From the NCBI GenBank assembly GCA_013054445.1, contig JAAMPI010000030.1, positions 27,579 through 91,578 on the forward strand: DNA of 64,000 nucleotides. The letters run 5' to 3'. The notes under the pieces were generated by a model. The model was not told the DNA's origin and did not search any database. It saw nothing but the letters and a program-made list of their open reading frames with translations. The stretch's first letter is position 1, and each line of letters opens with the position of its first letter. Made by a program: the position numbers and the translations under genes. Positions 43,888 through 54,095 of this stretch are shown in pieces. Source of the DNA: Cudoniella acicularis (taxonomy: Eukaryota > Ascomycota > Leotiomycetes > Helotiales > Helotiaceae).

Positions 43888-44772
43888 TTTGAAGGGGGGG
43901 GAGTGGGGAATAGAGTCGCGAAGAGGTTGGGGTTTGTGGAGAGGAGGGTGAGAGGGAAATTTAGGGGAGAGAGAAAGGGAGGGAGGTATATATATTTGAA
44001 TAATTCGGGATAATCTACAATTGCGATGTGTTACTGTGTATTTGTCGCTTCTACAGACTAGCTTCGTGATACATACTGCGATCATCTACAACACTTCAAA
44101 TAATTCTACTGATAAGAAATATTTTGAGATAAAACTAGCATTTACATTCATCTCTCCTCTTTATCTGATTTCTATTTTCGAGATTTTAATCCTGTCAAAT
44201 TAGTAGTTATTTATTAACTTTCAAGTGTTTTATATAATAAAGTTTTTTGCGATTTTACGAAATGGACGGGTCGCTGATCAATGTTGAAAAGAAAGTGTTA
44301 ATTCTCACTATATAATAAAAGTTCTCTCTGCGCATATAAATTTTCACTCACACACTATAAAAGCTTTTTTGGCCTATGGGAATCCTGAAGAAACTTCATC
44401 AGGAAAGAGGGAGAGACTTACGGGACATACAATTTTCTCTTTTAAAACACAAGTGACGATTTCTTAAAGGTATAGATATTATTCTTATTAAGAGAAGAAA
44501 GGAGAAAATATATTTTCAATCAAGTTTTAATCCCTCGGGGGTTGCCCGGTTTGTCGCCCATGCAGGTGATCTCTTAAATCCGTCTATTGAAAGTATCGAA
44601 TTTGGATACGAACGCTGCTACCTGCGCTCGGCCTTTTTACAAAACAACAACACGAGGATTAATTTTCTTGCTATGTATATATATTGCCAAGACCCTTTTC
44701 CTTTTCGTGTTGTTGAGAGTATTTTGAAATCTCACAAACTCCAATCTATCCTTATAAACGAAAAAACAAAAT
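43888..44772. other. AT-rich intergenic with TATA box
   Basis: No gene. A TATATATA box-like TATGTATATATATT lies at about 44672-44685, roughly 90 bp ahead of the F-box gene ATG. Confidence 0.5.
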
Positions 44773-46149
44773 ATGCACTCCAACCTCTCCTCCCTCCCAC
44801 CCGAAGCCATGCTTCTAATCGCAAGCTATCTCTCTACGCTTGACATCGTGAGCTTACTGCGAACCTCAAAACATTTCCACCAACTCCTTGAGACCCGTCC
44901 CTGGCGAGATATTAATTTTCACGTCGGCTGGAACCATGGGCGAAAAGTATTCTCGGATAGCGTCGATTCTCGCGGGGCTTCGCAGCTAGACAGTCACCAA
45001 TTTCAGTACAAAATACTCACTAAAAAGTGGCAATTCCTTATCGTGTGCGAAGCACTGCAACGTACGAAACCAGCTTCGTGGAAGCGTTGTCGGAATGCTG
45101 TGCGTACGCTGCATATCAGTCTAGCAGATGTGTCAGATGGTTGGGACTTTATCTTGTCCTTTTCGAACCTCACGGAGCTTTGTGTGAACGGATATTGGCT
45201 CGGGCGGAAATCCTCCTACCTCCCAGTGTGGGAGCGTCCGGTACGGCTAGCCGGAGCGGAAACCCCGGCTGAAAATCCAAGATCCAAACCTATATTCCCA
45301 AACTTGTCCAAAGTCACGCTGAGCGAATATATTCCAGCCAAATGGGCACTCTCACTGCTCCTTGGAACAGCAGATGCCCTGAAGGATCTCAATCTGGCGC
45401 TTCTCGCGCCGCCGCTCTCTATACTCGTCGACACGAGGTGCGATCTCCCCCATGGCGCGTATTTCTTTCACCCGCATGGGGTTCGCCCTCGGCTATGGGC
45501 TTCTACGTTAGACGACACGACGGAGGAGGAAGAGGACGAGGGTCTCGATGAGCACTTTTACGCCGAAGATGCTATCGCTATATCACCTCTTCCGCTCGCC
45601 TTCAACAAGTACATGACAGGCCTCAACTCCGGATTATTCACACAACTCCGCAGCCTTTACCTCTGCAAACCGACAGAATTCCAGGACCACGGGCCGGATC
45701 GCGTGGTGCACAATCTGCTGCGAGAGAAAGCCGTATTGGGGGAATGGGCGTATCTTCTGTGGAAGGCAAGAGCTACATTGGAGGAGGTGGTGTTTGATTT
45801 GAGGCCTGTAGTGACGGAGATTTGGAAAGATGGGTCGGAGAAGGATGCACCGGTGCAGAGGTTCAGTAATCGAGAGCCTGGTGATGAGAGGTTTGTGGAG
45901 GTGGTGTTGAGGCCGCTTTTCTTTGGGGATGTAGATGTGGAGGGGGAAGGCTCTTGGCCGAACTTGAAGATGCTGCGGTTTTCGGGCGTGGAGATTGATG
46001 AGTTGGTCGATGGTGGTGAGAAGGCCAGTGGTGGGCGGCAGAGGTTGGCTGAGAAGTTGGGGCCAAAGGTGCTGGTAGAATATATGTCTGGATTGTATTC
46101 GTTTATTAGTAATGGCGAGAATTTGACGGGGAGGGGACAATTGCTTTGA
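44773..46149 (+). CDS. F-box protein
   Basis: 458 residues, no intron. The F-box is at residues about 4-45: LSSLPPEAMLLIASYLSTLD then IVSLLRTSKHFHQLLETRPWRDINFHV, with the expected LP, LL..L.. and SK.F..L positions. This would bind Skp1 in an SCF ubiquitin ligase. The rest has leucine-rich segments (LTELCVNGYWLG; PNLSKVTLSEYIP; LFTQLRSLYLCKP; WPNLKMLRFSGVEIDEL) typical of degenerate LRRs that recognise substrates, and an acidic stretch TTEEEEDEGLDEHF near 255. Substrate unknown. Start is preceded by AAACAAAATATG and a TATA box about 90 bp upstream. Intact. Confidence 0.88.
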   Translation: MHSNLSSLPPEAMLLIASYLSTLDIVSLLRTSKHFHQLLETRPWRDINFHVGWNHGRKVFSDSVDSRGASQLDSHQFQYKILTKKWQFLIVCEALQRTKPASWKRCRNAVRTLHISLADVSDGWDFILSFSNLTELCVNGYWLGRKSSYLPVWERPVRLAGAETPAENPRSKPIFPNLSKVTLSEYIPAKWALSLLLGTADALKDLNLALLAPPLSILVDTRCDLPHGAYFFHPHGVRPRLWASTLDDTTEEEEDEGLDEHFYAEDAIAISPLPLAFNKYMTGLNSGLFTQLRSLYLCKPTEFQDHGPDRVVHNLLREKAVLGEWAYLLWKARATLEEVVFDLRPVVTEIWKDGSEKDAPVQRFSNREPGDERFVEVVLRPLFFGDVDVEGEGSWPNLKMLRFSGVEIDELVDGGEKASGGRQRLAEKLGPKVLVEYMSGLYSFISNGENLTGRGQLL

Positions 46150-47029
46150 TTATGGAACATGATTGGAGGGTGTATACGAAACCGACAGCATGTTTTCGGG
46201 TCTAGGATTGATGTATTGTGACTTGCTTGTAGAGAACGGATTGGAAGGAAATAGTATTTGAAAGAGTCGAACCCCTTTAAATTAGCGAGCAAGAGCGACC
46301 AGGTGGCCCGCCTGTAACACGGGGTTTTCAATACCTAAATATATTGCACTTAAATAGTTCTCTATAGATTATCTACCAAACACACACGCATTCCATTAAT
46401 ACCACCCCTTTCACTTTTTTGCTTTAATCAGTGTACAAGAATATGGGCAGTGCGCTAGGATTAAAGTGCAAGTCTCTATAATTTAGCGAGTGCCCCCTGA
46501 AACAACATACTGGAAAATAACTTTGAGAGATGAAACATGGCAAGATAGCTATTTATTTATAATTATTCAAACTTGATACATATTGTTTATTTTCGTGCTT
46601 GTATTTAGCTGAAAGAAAGGTACTAGGTAGTCTAAATAAGCACTTCATAATACCGTGAAACGTCGCTGGCACGCTGCTGCTTAAACTTCTTGCACATGAC
46701 CTCTTCCCTTCAGAAAGCAAAATATCCCAAGCGCTAACATATAAGACTCTTAGCTCTACTTCATATCCTTCTAAAAAAGCAAAGGTATCCGATAAGTTTG
46801 TGCTTGAAGATTACTTTATTATAATAATAATAATGGGGTCGATTTTCAGCCGTGTCACCCCTGTCCAATCCCACCGGTCCCTCCCACGCTATTGCTATCC
46901 CAAGTGAAGAAGAGCATCCTGTGCTGAAACTAAATTGCGTTCGGTATAACAACTATGGAACACTCGAGTTCGACTTCTCTCTCTCTTCTCCCCTCTTAAA
47001 AAGTTGGAAATCAAGCACACCAAAAACCA
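46150..47029. other. intergenic
   Basis: Contains AAATTAGCGA at 46279-46288 and AATTTAGCGA at 46480-46489 (the dispersed motif) and an (ATA)n microsatellite at about 46820-46834. A short ORF from 46852 has no recognisable domain. Confidence 0.45.
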
Positions 47030-47815
47030 ATGACCCAAACAGCATTATCGCCATCCCCCCCCCCCCCCCCCCCAACTCCTCCAACAAGTCCTAAACCACA
47101 CATCCAAATCCTCCCTCCCATTCCTCCATCTCGTCTCCCGCTCCTTCGCAACACTGGCTTTCACGCCCCTCTTCTCACATATTACCTCCTAACTTGACTT
47201 TGAGATCTCGCATCGGGCGGTGTTGTCGCTAGCGAGTGATAGGTGGGGGAGGCCTGCTTTTGTGTGGTCGCCGTGAGTTCTATTTTATTCTGTGAATGAT
47301 ATTTTTTTTTTTTCGGGAGAGGGAAAGGAGGGGAGGGGGGAAGGGAGTTGTTGTTGTGAGGATGTGGAATGGGGAGGAGGCTGAGGGTGAGATTGAGGAG
47401 TGGAGTGTGAGGTTCAAAGAATGGAGGATGGGAAAGTGTAAGAATGAACAAATGGGCTAACGACATCTTCCAACCAGCTGGGCAACCGGATCCGACGGGC
47501 CGTCGACGAAATCTGGCTAGGGATTGTCTGGAGAGCATTAACCAAAACCTCTCCTCCCGGCCTATCTCTTCCCTCTCTTCCCACCCACAATCAAGAAATC
47601 ATCAGAAACCAAATTGATGACAGAAAAGAGGAGATAAAGTTAACAGCTGAGAACTTCGCCGAATTGAGTGGAAGGAAGGAAATGACGGAGAACAGGTTAA
47701 GAACCGGGCAGAATCGTTTTTTGTTGCATAGGTCTTATAGTGAGGAGTGTGAGGAGGAGGGGCTTTGGGGTAGAAGGGAAGGGAGTGGTTTGGGGGGGTG
47801 TGGTGAGGGGTTGTA
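47030..47815 (+). pseudogene. F-box-like gene broken at a 19-C homopolymer
   Basis: From ATG 47030 the frame enters a run of 19 C (47055-47073). Past it, the frame with an F-box-like sequence (LLQQVLNHTSKSSLPFLHL then VSRSFATLAFTPLFSHIT) is one base out of register. It then meets TAA, continues as LDFEISHRAVLSLASDRWG, and ends at a GTGAGT that could be a donor. A later open piece (about 47481-47815) begins NRIRRAVDEIWLGIVWRAL. The SRSFA.LA...LFSHI pattern is typical of the end of fungal F-boxes. It is either decayed or mis-read at the homopolymer; the extra TAA argues for decay. Low confidence. Confidence 0.35.
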
Positions 47816-49970
47816 GGGCTGAGGAGAGGTGGGAGTTTGGGGTAGAATTGTAGGTAGTTTTTTTTAGTGAGTTTGGGTGGTTGGTTTGTGTAGGTGGATG
47901 TTGGGGCCATTGGTTTCTGTTGGTATTTCAATATTTAATGCAGATGTCTGAGCCTCTGAGGATCGAATTCAGATAATAGGGGCGGGAGAGCACATGTTGG
48001 GTGTAAAACTCTCAAAAACTATAGCAGAACGAAATAAGCAGTGGAGATAATCAATAGGAGAAACCGAGAATTGAGATAAAATAATGAAGGCTGTGTACGT
48101 ACTAACGAATTCATGCTCATGCTCATGCTCATGCTCATGCTTCTCATTACAAAGACTGCAGATTCAGTGCAGAAAAAATAACTCAGACACAAGTAACGCA
48201 GCCTTCTATAGAACATCTCAAACCTTGCTTGAAGAACGCGTTCTTATCTGCGGATTTTCCCTCGTTGTGGCTCATCACCCAAAAGCAAAAACAGCAGCGT
48301 CATCAGTTACACAAGCACAAAACACTCGTAGCACATTGCCTGCCTGCATCTCATCGAAACGCAAAACAAATTTCCTGATAGGTGATTCGGCGGAATACTC
48401 ATTGGCTCTTGTATCTATTCGAAGAGAACACAACACAATGTTTTTCTGCTATGCAAGATAAAAGCAAAGGCTTAGAAAATCTTTGCCAAATCAAATTTCT
48501 TGGATTACCCCTCTTTTGACGCGTGGAGTGTTCTCGGACCACTTTCTCAAAGATCGTCTATTCTTTTCCCGATACGCTTGCGATCTGCATTTGGACTACT
48601 GTATTCACGCTTCTGAAGTTCTGTCACAATTTAAAAAGAGTTTAGCCGCGCTCGCGGCAAGAAGCCATCCGAAGAGCTAAATTATTTAGTTCGAGTCATG
48701 ACCCAAGTCAAGTGCAAGGGGCGAAGAGACACATTGAGGTTGGTTAGTCTTCTCAACCTATGAGAATCCTAGAACGGTCTAAATATCATCATATAGGGAT
48801 TTTTGTTTAGAGAACGAGAAAATACTCCACATGTCCGCTCCTCACTTGAATGGACATTGGACACCGAAATGATGTCCAGCTCTTTCGCAGTCAGTGCATC
48901 GTCACAACCATGTCACCTTAGCATCTTTGACATTTTGGCAATCTGCGATTGACAGGCTCTCAAAATCGAGGGCTGAAATGGCCACTTTTGATTGGTGTAG
49001 GATAAACACAAGGGTACTCAACTTTATTTCCCAAAACAAGTAAGCGCATGAAAAGTACTCCACAAACCTCTTTAGTTCCGGTGGCCCCCTTTCTCCTTTC
49101 CAGCTTGTTAGGGTATCCTCAGCTTGGTTTTCGGCCCCAAGAAAAATTGCTTGGCTGAAAAGATAATTCAGACGTTAACTGCGAAAGCGTAGCACCAGTA
49201 GCTGTTGTTATCGTCATCGCAGCGTAAAACGCTCTGCATACATATACAGATACGAACAAATGAAATATTGACCAGCTGAGGATCGCGCAATATCGGCGAT
49301 GCAATCCCCGGCAAAAAAGTTTCAGACGTCGTCGCCCTCGTGCTGGCTAGCCAATAGTCGCAATTGCTGTACCAGGCCTGCAAGCCTCCCGGGCCGCAAA
49401 AGGTACAAGTCTAAGCCTCTTCAGCCACGCCCTCCCTAGATATTGTTTTTCCCTCGTGGCATGACGGGGTTTCGCTCTGCCAACGTCTTTTTTTTTCAGC
49501 TTAACTGGATCTTGGATAGGAGAGGCCTTACTGGCTGCCGAAAAGGCCAGATAATTGTTTGGCTTCCCTAGAATGTTCTGAATTTTGCTTCGTTTGGTAG
49601 TAAGGTAGCGTCAGATGGTACGAAAGGTACGAGTTGCAGATCCTATGCGTTGGGTGCAAGTATTGCCAAGTATCGCGGATCGACACCAAATCGAGGTCGT
49701 CAGAAAAATCCAGGAGCACGGAACGTGCACTGACAAAAAGACCGTTGTGGTATCCACCCTTATCCCATGTTGCGCCCCTTCATCTGAGACCCATGGGGTT
49801 AGACGCCGCAACGTAAAGGTCCAAAAACAAAGCCCGATCTTTCCACGGCATCACATATCTTCAGCGCCTCATCTCCCTCCTTATGAACCAACCTCCACAC
49901 ATTACACAACCCGAAACAAACTACACTCGTTACTTCCCTTCCCTCTCTGCCGAGCCGCTTCTTCGCCATC
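47816..49970. other. intergenic
   Basis: No gene I can support. 49880-49970 is the pyrimidine-rich leader of the CFEM gene. Poly-T at 49489-49498. Confidence 0.45.
48111..48140. repeat. (TCATGC)5 microsatellite
   Basis: Five exact tandem copies of TCATGC. On the minus strand an ORF turns it into alternating Met-Ser, but nothing else supports coding. Confidence 0.9.
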
Positions 49971-50752
49971 ATGAAATTCTCCTACGCCACCATCGCTGCC
50001 GTGTTCGTCACTGTCGTCAGTTCTCAGACTGTGACCAGTCTTGAGGCTCAACTGCCATCGTGCGGGTTGACGTGTTTGGAGAGCTCTGCTGCAAGCGTGG
50101 GGTGTGGAACGACAGATGCAGTGTGTCTGTGTGGCTCACATAAGGCTGCACTTGCAGCCGTTGCGACGCCGTGTATTGTTACAAACTGCAGTACGGCAGA
50201 TGCTTTAAGTACGTTCCCATCGCCTTGGATTTATGTTAGTTTTCAGGGACGATAGTTGCTCAAAGTTGAGTGACTAGTTGAATGTGGATTTATTGAAAAG
50301 CCTAACTCCTCTCGTTCCTTCCTGTATCGGGCAGTTCAGTCTTGTATCCTTTTAGGGATTTTGTAATGCCGATATTATGCTGGAAGCATCTTAGCTTTTG
50401 ACGTACCTTTCGAGAGTATATCCCTAAGCTTTACTAACACCTTTCTTCAGGTACCCAGAAAATCACAGCTCAAATCTGCGCCTTAGTAGCAGGAGGAAGC
50501 TCCTCATCTACTACTTCATCAATATCATCAGCATCTTCAGCCATAACCGGTGCGTCGACGACCTTGGCTTCGTCAATATCCTCAACAATAACCTCGGCCA
50601 GCTCTGCTGCGAACAGTACAGCCCCGAAAACAAGCGCCTCGCCTAGCTCAAAGTCTTCAAGTGCTGTCCAGGTTTCTGCGGGTGGTGGATCGAAGCTTCA
50701 AGTGGTGGGTGCAGTGGCTGGGGCTGCTCTACTTGCAGCTTTTGCTTTGTAA
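49971..50752 (+). CDS. CFEM-domain GPI-anchored protein
   Basis: Exons 49971-50208 and 50451-50752 (242-bp intron, donor GTACGT, acceptor TTCAG) give 179 residues. Signal peptide about 1-18 (MKFSYATIAAVFVTVVSS). The CFEM domain (about 20-92) has eight cysteines in the order C..C (LPSCGLTC), C (VGC), CxC (VCLC), C (ATPC), C (TNC) and, across the intron, C (QICALV). The aspartate of TTDAVCLC that ligates haem iron in characterised CFEM proteins is present. A Ser/Thr-rich stalk and hydrophobic tail (VVGAVAGAALLAAFAL) indicate GPI anchoring to the plasma membrane or wall. Likely role: haem/iron capture or surface interaction. Intact; the intron is longer than most in this window. Confidence 0.93.
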
Positions 50753-51054
50753 TGATTTTGGTTCAGAGTTGTATATATTTGGTAACATATGGGAAAGTAC
50801 TGGAAAGGGTGGCAAAGCGATGTTTAATCAATGAGACAGATATGCCTCTAAATAATAAATTAATAAAAGAACCAAAACATCGTCCTTCAATTCGTGTAAA
50901 CCAAGAAAACAATTAATAATAATCAAATGAGTCTAAAAACATGTAAATGGCATTATTCCTGGCTCTTAGCAGCTTGCGAGTTGCCCTTGGGTACCCCCTT
51001 GCCCATCCTAGTCTATCGCATCTATTGTATCAACAAAACTAGAAGTAACTTGTT
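50753..51054. other. short spacer between convergent genes
   Basis: 3' flanks of the CFEM gene (plus) and the thioesterase-like gene (minus). AT-rich, nothing else seen. Confidence 0.5.
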
Positions 51055-52267
51055 CTACCAAATGCTCAAGGGAGTTGAGAAGCTCCCTAAAGCAGGTTCT
51101 CGGCTTCCCGAATATTCGTGATGTAATTCATCCAAAGCGGCGAAATGTACTGCGAACGTCAACCCTTTCTTGTTCTGAGCCTCTACTCGCTTCCAATCCC
51201 ATTCCTCAGTCGTCGCGCCAATCTCAGCGGTTCCGTTCGCTTCGACTTTAAGTGTCTCTGGTGTGACTTCTCCGGATGGCGTAGATTCCCCAGAAACACC
51301 AGTCATCGTAGCCCATCCCCCAGGTCGAGGCGGCAGTACTCCAGAAGCGTTCAAAAGAACTTCAGGGTGAATCGTCAACCTTCCCAGTTTTACCACATAC
51401 TTCGAGACGGCACTGGCAAAGATGGCTTTCTCATCAATTTCGGCGCTCTTTGCAGCACCGTTCACTTTCTTATATCCTTTCTTGCCGAGCCAGCTCCCAT
51501 CCTCAAGAATATAGGCGGAAGGCTTGACGGTGCCCTTTTTGACGAAATGTGTAACAATATAGATCCACTTGCGATCCCAGCATAGCAGCCTTGACCACAT
51601 TTCGTAGCCCTCGTATATCCCAATTTCTCTCTTGAAGCTACACATTACGCTTCCAAGCATAATGCCCCACTTCCCCAAGACTGGCTTGCCATCTTTGTCC
51701 AAGACTAACTTCGACCGACGGTTCTGTTGTAGTTCTGCAATGCCCGGCTGCAATAAAGCACAAACCATATGTGACCTTGTAACATCAAGATCTGAGAAGT
51801 AGGTGGAGTTGGATTTGTGGAAATTGTAATCACATTCGTATAAGGGTGAGCGACTTGTCGAGATAACTGGAGCGAAGAGCGCTGACGGAGCGAGAAGGGG
51901 AGGGATGTTGGGCTTGTTGAATAGACAATGCCTGAGTATGGCACCCCAAACTCGATACTGATCGTCATTAGTGCTGTGTGGATGAGAACGGAGCATACTG
52001 GAGGAAAGGCAGAGTCTCCCAAGACTGTTGCAAAATAGACCATGTGAGGAAATTTTGAGCTTTTCATAGACTTACATGCCACACAAATGGAAAGTTCTTG
52101 AAGTTAGCAAGAATCACCAGGAAAGCAGCGATCCTAGAGTACTTTCCTGGGCCCGTAAACGTGTTGAGAAGGAGAGTTCGTAATCTTAATCGAGATGCGC
52201 CAACGCCCACAACCAGCGAAGCAGTAAACAAGATGGATTTTAACGGAAGACGAGTCGCGGAAGCCAT
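51055..52267 (-). CDS. THEM6-like hot-dog fold (4HBT_2) protein
   Basis: Exons 52267-52076 and 51957-51055 join (donor GTAAGT, acceptor ATCAG with a CACTAATG branch site) to 364 residues. A hydrophobic N-terminal segment (about 10-27, LKSILFTASLVVGVGA) probably anchors it to a membrane. FKNFPFVWHYRVWGAIL leads into the hot-dog domain: SPLYECDYNFHKSNSTYFSDLDVTRSHM, where the D..LDV.R motif is characteristic of the family. It continues with GIMLGSVMCSFKREIGIYEGYEMWSRLLCWDRKWIYIVTHFVKKG. The C-terminal third contains the GGWATMTG linker common in fungal members. The usual hot-dog fold acts on acyl-CoA or acyl-ACP thioesters, but the family is poorly characterised and activity is not established. 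Confidence 0.8.
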
Positions 52268-53627
52268 GCTGCCGGATGAATGAACTCAACAAGCTACGAA
52301 AGAAAGAAGAGAAAGGCGAAGCCCTTTGCTGTGAAGCTGACTAGTATGACAGCGAATTTGCTTATTCACATCCCCGTTTTGGCCGAGGCTCGGGGAGTTG
52401 AGTCCCCGATGCAAGGACTCGCCAGTCACGTGTAAAAGCTTCACACAGCTTGCACATGCCTTTTTCTTTCTCCATATCTTTCTCATCCATTTTCAACCTT
52501 TTTCCCATCGACTTCTTCTCCATTTTCCCTATCCATCTCGCCTGTATATAGAAACAAGTATGTGGATGGATATTGATACGACCACTCGCGAGATCATGAG
52601 CAAAATAAGTCCCTTGGTGGATCTGGATACATCTTTCTCTCCACAATATCAAGAACAAAAATCACATCAATCAATCTGCCAGGTCTTCTCAGGATAGTCG
52701 CATGGGAGCGCCACATGACTGTTCTCTTTGCTCTTCTTGTCAAGTGACGACTAGTACAACGAAACCAGTATACTGCCTAGCTCACATACCCCTTTCCCTA
52801 TACAAAATTGCTATTCTTGTCTTGTTTTCAGGAGAAACTGATGTCTCTTTATATTCGTCTCACGGGAATTATTTCTAATATACGAGAGACTTCTAAATTG
52901 CTAGGGCCATTGCGTCGAGATATTTTCGGCTGAAACCTGGAGTTTGAGTAAGGGAAGGCCCGATAGAAGTCCTACAGTTATTATGTAGCTGGTATTGCTG
53001 GTGCGTTGATGTCATTTTATTATGGAAATTCTGGTCGTTTTCCTTGAAGAAAGCTCTTGCTGACTTTTGATGTCATGCGCGCGCCATCTCATTCTTTCTT
53101 CTGTGACAGGGCGTATTACTCATTAGAAGACTACTATCCGTACCACTTTTAGCAGTCAAAATTGCTGGTAGAATTAAGGTTAAAAAGGCAGTCGTAGTGT
53201 GGCAGAACATACGGGCTATTGGAAATTACAATACGCTTTCCCGCTGAGCCTCGAATCAAAGTGCGAGACAGAGATTCGGTTATTTCTTCAATGCTCAGCT
53301 CTATACAAATCCAAAGCAACAAAATCGTTTACCTCCGTGAATTGCCGACGATAGTTGCAGTACTACCGCATGGAACAGGCAAAGGATAATGGCGTAGTAG
53401 GGCGCATTACAACTCTTCATATTTTCAGTACAGCCTACAAATCTGAGGCGAGAGAGAGGTACTCCTTCAATGCTCCGTTCTCTATTAAATCAACAGTTTC
53501 CCCTCCTCTAAACTTCATTATCAACATCTCAGCTAGATATTCCCATCACTGCAACCTTCTCACTTCTTATACTTCAAATACCCATTTACTATATTACAAT
53601 ATTTCAATTTTCACTTCCTCCATCAAA
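52268..53627. other. intergenic
   Basis: Promoters of the divergent thioesterase-like gene (minus) and small secreted gene (plus). 53480-53627 is pyrimidine-rich leader. No further gene seen. Confidence 0.45.
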
Positions 53628-54095
53628 ATGCTATTCTCCACTTTCTTCGCCGTTCTCTTAGCTAGCGCTACCTTGGTCGCCGCCTTCCCGTTGAAGGAGA
53701 AGCATCCAGCCTTGTGCGCCGCGACTGTTCCTATCGATTTGAAGCTACCAGTGGGGTTAGTCCCCAAATTACTTGACCCCTCCCCTCCTATAACCCATGC
53801 ATATTCTAACCTTTCTTTTCAAACAGCAATGCAACGGAGATTCTTGCAATCTTGGGATTTGGGGAGGCTGGAACGTGTAAGTCTATTTGAAAAAGGAAAT
53901 TGCAGCACAGAGTACTAACGTATAAAACAGTGCATGTAAAACTGGATCGGTGAGAATTACAAACCCAATTCTGTTGAACACTTTCATGGCTAACAATTCT
54001 AGTACACCAAACAGTCCGGTGCTGGTGATGGGGCACCATGTGGATACCTGAACGGTGATTCTGGCAATGCGATGACTTGCCCTGGCCACAACTAG
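53628..54095 (+). CDS. small secreted cysteine-rich protein (candidate effector)
   Basis: ATG 53628 (CAAAATGCTA) begins a signal peptide, MLFSTFFAVLLASATLVAA, followed by FPLKEKHPALCAATVP. The following exons fit a cysteine-rich frame. From 53827: QCNGDSCNLGIWGGWNV. From 53932: ACKTGS. From 54003: YTKQSGAGDGAPCGYLNGDS, ending in MTCPGHN and TAG 54093-54095. Total about 105 residues, about six cysteines, glycine-rich. Introns 2 and 3 have normal donors (GTAAGT, GTGAGA) and acceptors (ACAG, CTAG). Intron 1 is a problem: the good donor GTTAGT (53756) leaves the wrong phase, and the in-phase donor is GTGGGG (53751). A one-base error in the adjacent GGGG run would also explain this. Secreted, function unknown; exon boundaries tentative. 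Confidence 0.58.

Noticed and set aside
48111..48140. Short regular repeat as CRISPR-like array
   Set aside because: Direct 6-bp microsatellite without spacers, in a eukaryotic genome.
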